Positions 1 through 5,798 of a stretch of 5,798 bases of DNA are shown in pieces. The stretch is from Alistipes sp. (GTDB taxonomy: Bacteria; Bacteroidota; Bacteroidia; Bacteroidales; Rikenellaceae). The position numbers and the translations under genes were made by a program. The stretch is taken from assembly GCA_017646785.1 (NCBI GenBank), contig JAGCLX010000133.1, positions 1 through 5,798 on the forward strand, in the 5' to 3' direction. A model generated the notes under the pieces. That model worked only from the letters and a program-made list of their open reading frames with translations, was not told the DNA's origin and did not search any database. Each line of letters opens with the position of its first letter. Positions within the stretch are counted from its first letter, which is position 1.

Positions 1-874
1 CCTGCTGGTAGCCATACTCTTTCTGAATCTGGCGCAAGAAACGCTCCAAGCGGTCGCGCAACTCAGCACCCTTAGGCAACCACATAGGAAGACCCTGACC
101 TACGCGCTGTGAGAACATGAACAACTCAAGGTCCTTACCGAGCTTACGGTGGTCACGCTTCTTAGCCTCCTCCAACAATGCGAGGTGCTCATCGAGCATC
201 GACTTCTTGGGGAATGATACGCCGTAGATACGAGTAAGCATCTTATTCTTCTCGTTACCACGCCAGTATGCACCAGCGATAGATGTAAGCTTAATAGCCT
301 TGATATAACCCGTATTGGGGATATGTGGACCACGACATAGGTCGGTAAACGCACCGTTAGTGTAGAATGAGATGGTACCATCCTCAAGGTCGGTGATAAG
401 CTCAACCTTGTACTGGTCGCCCTTCTCTGTGAAGGTCTTGAGCGCATCAGCCTTAGACACCTCTGTACGAACAAGAGCCTCCTTGTTGCGAGAGAGTTCC
501 ACCATCTTCGCCTCGATCTTCTCGAGGTCAGCCTCCGTAATCGCTACGGGCGAATCTACGTCGTAGTAGAAACCATTGTCAATAGCGGGACCGATACCGA
601 ACTTGATGCCAGGGTACAAAGCCTCCAACGCCTCAGCCAAGAGGTGTGATGAGGTGTGCCAGAAGGCGTGCTTACCCTCTGCGTCGTCCCACTTAAAGAA
701 TTTGATTGTACAGTCACAATCGATAGGGCGCATCATATCTACAGTTGCGCCGTTTACCTCGGCTGCGAGTGAGTCAGCAGCTAAACGAGGGCTGATGCTC
801 TCTGCCACCTGAAAGGCAGTAGTCCCTTTGGCAAACTCTCTTACCGAGCCATCGGGAAAGGTTACTTTAACCAT
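1..874 (-). CDS. thrS: Threonyl-tRNA synthetase, N-terminal 291 codons (runs off left edge)
   Basis: Class II aminoacyl-tRNA synthetase that charges tRNA-Thr in the cytoplasm; only the N-terminal part is present, a little under half of a usual ~640-residue enzyme. Translation from the ATG at 874 gives a TGS domain (about residues 1-60, start [10 protein letters not shown]). The editing domain follows, with HTSSH (H73 and H77) and DLCRGPH (C180 and H184); these match the His-x3-His and Cys-x3-His editing-site residues known in E. coli ThrRS. The catalytic core begins near residue 240 ([12 protein letters not shown], then [13 protein letters not shown], the class II motif 1 region). The rest of the core and the anticodon-binding domain lie outside the window. 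The start is chosen because the TGS domain begins at once and the upstream 26 bases are AT-rich with no ribosome-binding site, as is usual in Bacteroidota. It lies 89 bp downstream of the small membrane protein gene, on the same strand, and is probably co-transcribed with it. Confidence 0.97.
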   Translation of the reverse strand, partial: MVKVTFPDGSVREFAKGTTAFQVAESISPRLAADSLAAEVNGATVDMMRPIDCDCTIKFFKWDDAEGKHAFWHTSSHLLAEALEALYPGIKFGIGPAIDNGFYYDVDSPVAITEADLEKIEAKMVELSRNKEALVRTEVSKADALKTFTEKGDQYKVELITDLEDGTISFYTNGAFTDLCRGPHIPNTGYIKAIKLTSIAGAYWRGNEKNKMLTRIYGVSFPKKSMLDEHLALLEEAKKRDHRKLGKDLELFMFSQRVGQGLPMWLPKGAELRDRLERFLRQIQKEYGYQQ

Positions 875-963
875 GATAATAATTGTTTTTAATTGTTTAT
901 GTTTTGAGTGCCTTCGTAGCTCCACAATAACGAGACGGATTACTACTCAGCTGCACTCCTTGT
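875..963 (-). other. thrS leader / intergenic spacer
   Basis: This 89-bp gap separates the small membrane protein gene from thrS. I see no TAnnTTTG promoter box and no strong hairpin in it on the minus strand. The part next to the thrS start is very AT-rich and carries the octamer AATTGTTT twice (881-888 and 891-898 on the plus strand). It probably serves as an unstructured leader that helps ribosome entry in the absence of a Shine-Dalgarno site. That role is inference; the gap may also hold a weak promoter I cannot recognise. Confidence 0.35.
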
Positions 964-1173
964 TTATTCCTCTTTATCCGAGTTGTTTATCTGCTTTGTG
1001 AGCGATGCTATACGACCTATAGACCTCATGGCGATGAGTATGCCCACACCCCACAGCAACCAGTGTGTCGCATCCTGGGGCTTCCACAACCTCATCAAAA
1101 GTGTCACAGCCAAGCCAAGCACCACTGCCGACAGAACCACACCCATCCAGTTTTTGAACTGATCTTTTGTCAT
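964..1173 (-). CDS. Small two-helix membrane protein, unknown function
   Basis: A 69-residue protein that I do not recognise as a named family. It has a short polar N-terminus (MTKDQFKNWMG), a hydrophobic segment at about residues 11-29 (ending in LLMRLW), a short loop with KPQDATH, a second hydrophobic segment at about 38-56, and a charged polar tail (KQINNSDKEE). This is the pattern of a small inner-membrane hairpin protein with both ends probably cytoplasmic. It starts 11 bp after the pdxA stop and precedes thrS on the same strand, which supports it being a real, co-transcribed gene. No Shine-Dalgarno site is clear. The residue pattern is more protein-like than the overlapping 130-codon frame at 974-1366, which is mostly the shadow of pdxA. 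Its context suggests no specific role. Confidence 0.75.
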   Translation of the reverse strand: MTKDQFKNWMGVVLSAVVLGLAVTLLMRLWKPQDATHWLLWGVGILIAMRSIGRIASLTKQINNSDKEE

Positions 1174-1184
1174 GCCTAATGTTA

Positions 1185-2276
1185 TTAGTCGTTATGCTCC
1201 TGCTCGGGCAAGTCCTTGATAGAGATATCTCTACCCTTCTCACGCTCGAAGTGCTGCAAGGGGTTAGCAGTCCACTCTGCCCACTCTCTGCGGCGGTTAA
1301 CGATGTCGATAGCGTCGTATATAGCGTTACGCATAGACTGCTCATCTGCAACGCCCTTACCCGCAATGTCGTACGCTACGCCATGGTCGGGCGATGTGCG
1401 CACCTTAGAGAGCGATGCTGTGAAGTTCACACCGTTAGGAGTAAGCGTCTTAAAGGGGGCAAGACCCTGGTCGTGGTACATGGCAAGGATAGCATCGTAG
1501 TTTTTGAACTGACCCGATGCGAAGAAGCCATCGGCAGCGAAGGGACCAAATGCCAACACGCCAGCCTCATATGCCTCGACAATAGCAGGCTTGATAATCT
1601 CCTGCTCCTCCTTACCGAGTAGGCCTCCGTCACCTGCATGGGGGTTGAGAGCCAACACCGCCACCTTGGGGCGAACAACGCCAAAGTCCTGGCGCATAGA
1701 GGCATTCATCTGGTTGATACGCTCGACAATAAGATCCTTCGAGAGCGACTCGGCGACTTGTGCTACGGGGACATGGATAGTCACCAAGCCCACGCGCATA
1801 AGCTCCGAAGTCATAATCATCAAAGGCTCACCCTCAAGTTCCTTAGCAAGAAACTCTGTGTGGCCAGTATATGAGAACGACTCGCTCTGAATCATCTCCT
1901 TGTCAATAGGTGCTGTAACGATGGCATCCAGCTCACCACTCTTAAGCTCCTTAATCGCCATTTGAAGTGCCGCAGCGGCAGCCTCACCACCAGCCTTTGA
2001 TGGCTTACCAGGTGTCACCGAGAGCTCCTTAGCGCCACACTCCACAAGGTTTACGCGACCCTGCTGAGCACGCTCTGCACCATCCACAACGACAAACTTC
2101 ACTGGCTCCACATCCACCAAGCGCTTCTGATAGTATGCCGCAGCGACGCTTGAGCCATATATCACAGGTGTAAACAACTCTGCGATGCGATTATCGGAAA
2201 ATATCTTGAGTATCACCTCCCAGCCAACACCATTAGTATCGCCCTGGGTAATACCTATCTTAAGTCTTCTACTCAT
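1185..2276 (-). CDS. pdxA: 4-hydroxythreonine-4-phosphate dehydrogenase
   Basis: NAD-dependent cytoplasmic enzyme of the deoxyxylulose-phosphate route to vitamin B6. It oxidises 4-phosphohydroxy-L-threonine; the product loses CO2 to give 3-amino-1-hydroxyacetone phosphate, which PdxJ uses. The 363-residue product is near full length for the family (about 330-365). Visible marks are the N-terminal QGDTNGVGWE (residues 11-20), TAPIDKE (121-127), TGHTEFLA (137-144) and three histidines: H168 in TIHVP, H213 in NPHAGDGG and H268 in YHDQGLAPFKTL. These fit the divalent-metal ligands H166, H211 and H266 of E. coli PdxA. The C-terminal signature SPDHGVAYDIAGKG lies at 295-308. The ATG start gives MSRRLKIGITQGD, the expected beginning. 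No pdxJ is present in the window. It is the first gene of a leftward group and has its own promoter at 2298-2327. Confidence 0.96.
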   Translation of the reverse strand: MSRRLKIGITQGDTNGVGWEVILKIFSDNRIAELFTPVIYGSSVAAAYYQKRLVDVEPVKFVVVDGAERAQQGRVNLVECGAKELSVTPGKPSKAGGEAAAAALQMAIKELKSGELDAIVTAPIDKEMIQSESFSYTGHTEFLAKELEGEPLMIMTSELMRVGLVTIHVPVAQVAESLSKDLIVERINQMNASMRQDFGVVRPKVAVLALNPHAGDGGLLGKEEQEIIKPAIVEAYEAGVLAFGPFAADGFFASGQFKNYDAILAMYHDQGLAPFKTLTPNGVNFTASLSKVRTSPDHGVAYDIAGKGVADEQSMRNAIYDAIDIVNRRREWAEWTANPLQHFEREKGRDISIKDLPEQEHND

Positions 2277-2297
2277 AATTTCGTTCGTTTCAATTTA

Positions 2298-2327
2298 CAA
2301 ATATACAAAATCGTGCGCAAAATACAA
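2298..2327 (-). promoter_or_regulatory. Bacteroidota-type promoter for pdxA
   Basis: Read on the minus strand, TTG (plus-strand 2325-2327) is followed after 19 bp by TATATTTG (2298-2305). This is an exact fit to the Bacteroidota -7 box TAnnTTTG, and it fits the trimmed -33 element at the accepted spacing. The -7 box ends 21 bases before the pdxA ATG, so the transcript should have a leader of about 15 nt. It probably drives pdxA, the small membrane protein gene and perhaps thrS. A second TTTG lies only 12 bp from the box and is too close to serve as the -33 element. Confidence 0.7.
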
Positions 2328-2365
2328 TAGGTTACAACGTTATTTTTACCAAATGACAATAATTA

Positions 2366-2396
2366 TTGGCATTATTGCAGAAAAAATGTAACTTTG
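2366..2396 (+). promoter_or_regulatory. Bacteroidota-type promoter for the LuxE-like / LicD-GT2 operon
   Basis: TTG at 2366-2368 and TAACTTTG at 2389-2396 are separated by 20 bp, matching the Bacteroidota -33 and -7 (TAnnTTTG) elements. The box ends 28 bases before the ATG at 2425, so the leader is short, about 20-25 nt. It lies back to back with the pdxA promoter, about 38 bp apart, so the two need not exclude each other. I see no clear operator palindrome between them. Confidence 0.7.
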
Positions 2397-2424
2397 TAGT
2401 TCAGAGTATTAGATCAGCAAGACT

Positions 2425-3396
2425 ATGTTGAACATCGACACCATACTATCCATTCGCTCCGAGGCTGAGTTTACGAGATGCGCACTCGAGCTGTTTCGCT
2501 ACCAAAGCGAGCACTGCGAACCATACCGCCGCTATATTGAACTGCTCGGCATAGACCCTGCAGAGGTCAAGCACATCGAGGAGATACCCTTTATGCCCAT
2601 CCGCCTATTCAAGTCGACAGACGTATACTGTGGCACTGAGGCCCCCGAGATTATCTTCACCTCAAGCAATACGGGTTCTACCGTCGCCTCGCGCCACATG
2701 ATGGCCTCATTAGAGGCATACCGCAAGACATTCACCGCGGCATTTAAGGAGTTCTATGGCGAGCCCGCAAAGTGGAGCATATATGGACTTCTACCCAACT
2801 ACCTTGAGCGCGAGGGCTCGTCGTTGGTATACATGGTCGATACGCTTATCAAGGAGTGCGGTTCGGGAGGCTTCTACCTCAATGATTACGAGCGACTTAT
2901 CGCCGACATAGAGGCAGACCCCAAACCTAAAATTTTGCTCGGCGTGAGCTATGCACTTTGGGATGTAGCGGAGCAGTATGCTCCCAAGCTCACCAACACC
3001 ATCATCATGGAGACTGGTGGCATGAAGGGACGCCGTAAGGAGCTATCCAAGAGCGAGCTGCACGCCATTCTCACCGCAGGCTTTGGCGTGGAGCATATCC
3101 ACTCCGAGTATGGCATGGCGGAGCTTACATCACAAGCATACTCCGCGGGCGAGGGCATCTTCCGCGCACCGCAGTGGATGCGCATCATGGTGCGCGACGT
3201 GAACGACCCCTTTGACCACACCCCTGCGGGCGGTCGTGGCGGCATAGATATTATCGACCTTGCCAACCTCTCATCGTGCGCTTTTATCCAAACAGAGGAT
3301 ATGGGTCGACTATATTCAGATGGCAGCTTTAGCATTGAGGGGCGTATTGCTGGAAGCGACATCCGCGGCTGTAACCTACTTGTACACAACCTATAA
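2425..3396 (+). CDS. LuxE/PaaK-family acyl-adenylate-forming enzyme
   Basis: 323-residue member of the adenylate-forming (ANL-type) LuxE/PaaK group, which activates a carboxylic acid with ATP and, in LuxE, holds the acyl group on the enzyme. Visible marks: the phosphate-binding loop TSSNTGST (79-86), equivalent to SSGTTG; METGGMKGRRKELS (195-208); SEYGMAELTSQAYS (227-240), the adenine-site YGMxE motif; IIDLANLSSCAFIQTEDMG (276-294), the ribose-binding TxDxG region; and GRIAGSDIRGCNLL (306-319). C316 lies eight residues from the end. Bioluminescence LuxE (~370 aa) is acylated on a cysteine at about the same distance from its C-terminus, so C316 is the candidate acyl carrier (inference). The mobile C-terminal domain of acyl-CoA ligases, with its catalytic lysine, is absent, as expected for LuxE types. 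No luxC or luxD is nearby, so a reductase role is unlikely. Its stop overlaps the next start (TAATG). Substrate unknown; an alternative is a PaaK-like ligase. Confidence 0.88.
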   Translation: MLNIDTILSIRSEAEFTRCALELFRYQSEHCEPYRRYIELLGIDPAEVKHIEEIPFMPIRLFKSTDVYCGTEAPEIIFTSSNTGSTVASRHMMASLEAYRKTFTAAFKEFYGEPAKWSIYGLLPNYLEREGSSLVYMVDTLIKECGSGGFYLNDYERLIADIEADPKPKILLGVSYALWDVAEQYAPKLTNTIIMETGGMKGRRKELSKSELHAILTAGFGVEHIHSEYGMAELTSQAYSAGEGIFRAPQWMRIMVRDVNDPFDHTPAGGRGGIDIIDLANLSSCAFIQTEDMGRLYSDGSFSIEGRIAGSDIRGCNLLVHNL

Positions 3397-3398
3397 TG
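3394..3398 (+). promoter_or_regulatory. TAATG stop-start overlap (translational coupling)
   Basis: The stop TAA of the LuxE-like gene (3394-3396) shares its last base with the ATG (3396-3398) of the LicD-GT2 gene. No separate ribosome-binding site or promoter is visible at the end of the upstream gene. Ribosomes ending the first gene probably re-initiate on the second, which would tie the amounts of the two proteins together. Confidence 0.8.
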
Positions 3399-5183
3399 AA
3401 ATACAACAGCGACATACTACGCCTATTACACGAGGAGCTATACGATGTTCTTCGTGAGGTTGTGCGCGTCTGCGACACGGCGGGCATACCCTACTTTATT
3501 CAGGGTGGCACAGCCATTGGCGCACACTTCTTCGACGACATTGTGCCCTGGGATGACGACATCGACCTCGGCATGACGCGCGACAACTATGAGCGCTTCC
3601 TCAAAGAGGCCCCCGCACTCCTTGGCGAGGGCTACGTGCTTCAAGAGTTCACAACGGAGCGCGACACACCCTTCTACTTTGCCAAGGTGCGCAAGCGTGG
3701 CACTCGCTTCGTAGAGCGCGAGTGGGTGGGCATGCCCATCGAGGAGGGTATCTACATCGACATCTTCCCCTACGACCTCATCCCCGACAACGAAACGCTA
3801 CGCCGTAAGCAGCGTGCAAAGGTGGGCTTCTGGGTCAACTGCTTTATGGCAAAGAGCGTGTGGCTGTGGAGGTGGTTTGGCAGGGCGAACAACAACGTCG
3901 TGCTACCTAAAAGCTGGCTGTCGTGCTTGGCTATACGCCTCGTCACTACCGCACTCAGCAAAGAGCAGATATACAACATATTAAAGCGCGAACTTACACG
4001 CTACAACAGCACCGATGCAAAGTACTACAACATAGTACGCATGCCCAAAGATATGATTGCCGCAGCGGCCATCAACACACCCGAGCGCCGCAAGTTTGGC
4101 AACATCGAGGTATGGGCACCGAGCGACTTGGAGACCTACCTACGTAGCCACTATGGCAACATACAGAAGTGGCTACCCGAGGATAAGCGCCTAAACCACG
4201 CGCCTGAAATTTTAAGTTTCGGTCGCAAGGTGCAGACCACGGAGTCGGAGCGCATATCGGTGGTGATACCACTGTATAACAAGGAGGCGGAGGTGGAGCG
4301 CGCACTGCGCTCGGTGATAAATCAGAGCCTCGCTCCCCGCGAGATTATAGTTGTGGATGACGGCTCTACGGATGGGTCACGCGCAATAGTTGAGCGCATC
4401 ATCGCTGAGCACCCCATGGCGGGCATACGTCTTATCACTCAGGAAAATAGCGGTGTTAGTGCAGCGCGCAACCGCGGTATTGCAGAGGCTAAGGGTGACT
4501 ACATCGCACTACTCGATGCCGACGATGAATGGCTCACGGGCTACATAGCCGAGGTGTGCCGACTCATGGAGTACTACCCCGAGGCGGATGCCTACTCCAC
4601 AGCCTTCGATATCGTCAGTGACACAAAGCGTGTCGCTGCGTGTGTGCCAACGACCGAGGGCTACATCAACATTGCCGAGGAAGCACTACAACAGCTCTAC
4701 CCCATCATCCCCTCAACTGCCACACTACGCCGTGAGGCTGTACTACGCGCAGGAGGCTTCCCCGTGGGCATGCGCATAGGCGAGGACCAGTGGCTATGGG
4801 TGAAGATGATGCAGCAAGGTGCGCAATTCTGCTTCTCACCGATGTCGCTCGTAAGATACTCTCGCACAGCGAGTAACCGTTCGGCATCTATCTACCGCGC
4901 GGAGCAGAGCGCGCACACAATAGAGGAGCTATACAACCCCGATGGCGACACCACGGTCAATGAGTACATCGCCCGCATAGCCATAGGCAAGGCCATAACG
5001 CAGAGCGTGCGCGGAGGCACAGAGGATGCACGTCACGCAGCGGAGATATTCTCATATACCACACGCTCACGCCGTCAGCTACGCCGCCTACGCATCCTCA
5101 ACGCCCTACCCAAGCCACTACGCCCCATGGTAGATGGCCTCTACGCACTCCTCGCTTGGGCAATATCACGCAAGGGACTATAA
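3396..5183 (+). CDS. Fused LicD-type phosphotransferase and family-2 glycosyltransferase
   Basis: A 595-residue two-domain protein. Residues 1-~275 are LicD-like, a nucleotidyltransferase-fold family that transfers phosphocholine or similar phospho-groups to surface sugars. GG at 37-38 opens GGTAIGAHFFDDIVPWDDDI, and D53, D55 and D57 of WDDDIDL are the likely metal ligands; EEGIYIDIFPYD (116-127) is the next conserved block. From residue 286 a GT-A family-2 glycosyltransferase follows: ISVVIPLYNKE (287-297), VVDDGSTDGS (319-328), ENSGVSAARNRG (350-361), the metal-binding DADDEW (374-379) and GEDQWLW (462-468), where the acidic pair fits the catalytic base. Both active sites look intact. The C-terminus (about 556-595) is very basic and ends in a hydrophobic stretch (LYALLAWAI), perhaps a membrane contact. 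There is no signal peptide, so it probably acts on the cytoplasmic face. The start is fixed by the TAATG overlap. No licA, licB or licC lies in the window; donor and acceptor are unknown. Confidence 0.9.
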   Translation: MKYNSDILRLLHEELYDVLREVVRVCDTAGIPYFIQGGTAIGAHFFDDIVPWDDDIDLGMTRDNYERFLKEAPALLGEGYVLQEFTTERDTPFYFAKVRKRGTRFVEREWVGMPIEEGIYIDIFPYDLIPDNETLRRKQRAKVGFWVNCFMAKSVWLWRWFGRANNNVVLPKSWLSCLAIRLVTTALSKEQIYNILKRELTRYNSTDAKYYNIVRMPKDMIAAAAINTPERRKFGNIEVWAPSDLETYLRSHYGNIQKWLPEDKRLNHAPEILSFGRKVQTTESERISVVIPLYNKEAEVERALRSVINQSLAPREIIVVDDGSTDGSRAIVERIIAEHPMAGIRLITQENSGVSAARNRGIAEAKGDYIALLDADDEWLTGYIAEVCRLMEYYPEADAYSTAFDIVSDTKRVAACVPTTEGYINIAEEALQQLYPIIPSTATLRREAVLRAGGFPVGMRIGEDQWLWVKMMQQGAQFCFSPMSLVRYSRTASNRSASIYRAEQSAHTIEELYNPDGDTTVNEYIARIAIGKAITQSVRGGTEDARHAAEIFSYTTRSRRQLRRLRILNALPKPLRPMVDGLYALLAWAISRKGL

Positions 5184-5209
5184 CACAGAACATGGTGAAT
5201 TTAAGAAGA

Positions 5210-5252
5210 TTAGGGAGTTCAGTTAGATTGATATTCTCGCTGAACTCCCTAA
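5210..5252. terminator. Perfect 13-bp inverted repeat, possible terminator of the LuxE-like/LicD-GT2 operon
   Basis: TTAGGGAGTTCAG (5210-5222) and CTGAACTCCCTAA (5240-5252) are exact reverse complements around a 17-nt loop. It begins 27 bases after the stop of the LicD-GT2 gene, where an operon terminator is expected. The following plus-strand bases, AAGCTTTATTCTCTC, are only moderately T-rich, and on the minus strand the following ATCTTCTTAAATT is similar, so termination may be weak or bidirectional. The large loop is less typical of an intrinsic terminator; the repeat could instead be a transcript-stabilising 3' hairpin or a protein-binding site. Confidence 0.5.
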
Positions 5253-5294
5253 AAGCTTTATTCTCTCGAAACTCCTCACTTCAATTAGCACCAC

Positions 5295-5798
<504 letters not shown>

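Noticed and set aside
100..474. 124-codon minus-strand frame at the left edge
   Set aside because: It is out of frame with thrS, whose translation from 874 is continuous and rich in ThrRS motifs; the frame is Ser/Arg-rich noise.
875..963. A T-box or attenuator leader upstream of thrS
   Set aside because: The gap is only 89 bp, with no specifier stem-loop, no T-box sequence and no terminator hairpin visible; T-box control of thrS is typical of Firmicutes rather than Bacteroidota.
1167..1622. 151-codon plus-strand frame over pdxA and the small gene
   Set aside because: It lies antisense to pdxA, whose metal-binding histidines and signatures are all present in the minus frame; the plus-strand translation resembles no family.
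2306..2321. TTTG 12 bp upstream of the pdxA -7 box as the -33 element
   Set aside because: The spacing is too short; the TTG 19 bp upstream fits the known Bacteroidota spacing.
2949..3389. 146-codon open frame on the minus strand inside the LuxE-like gene
   Set aside because: It is fully antisense to a gene with clear family motifs, has low-complexity composition and no recognisable domain; it is a codon-bias shadow.

Overview
The window looks like a chromosomal segment of a Bacteroidota organism, most likely order Bacteroidales; the family cannot be fixed from the sequence alone. The evidence is the style of PdxA, ThrRS and RpoC, the absence of convincing Shine-Dalgarno sites, and two good matches to the Bacteroidota promoter (TTG, 19-20 bp, TAnnTTTG) in the only divergent intergenic gap. 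Base composition is intermediate in the genes and AT-rich between them.

Layout. Positions 1-2276 hold three leftward genes: pdxA (vitamin B6 synthesis), then 11 bp later a 69-residue two-helix membrane protein of unknown function, then after 89 bp the first 291 codons of thrS (threonyl-tRNA synthetase), which runs off the left edge. They probably share the promoter upstream of pdxA. Positions 2277-2424 are a divergent control region with back-to-back promoters. Positions 2425-5183 hold a rightward two-gene operon: a LuxE/PaaK-type adenylate-forming enzyme (323 aa), overlapping by one base a 595-aa protein that joins a LicD-type phosphotransferase domain to a family-2 glycosyltransferase domain. 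Positions 5184-5424 are non-coding and rich in inverted repeats, including a likely bidirectional terminator. Positions 5425-5798 are the 3' end of a leftward rpoC (RNA polymerase beta-prime), convergent with the operon.

How the genes fit together. The left block and rpoC are housekeeping genes. The central pair is the accessory part. Its own promoter, TAATG coupling and the fusion in the second gene suggest that it acts as one unit: the LuxE-like enzyme would activate a carboxylic acid, while the LicD-GT2 protein would add a sugar and a phospho-substituent to a cell-surface glycan. The substrates are not visible, and no licA, licB or licC partners and no luxC or luxD partners are in the window. 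This pair, and the nested palindrome between it and rpoC, are the parts most worth following up.
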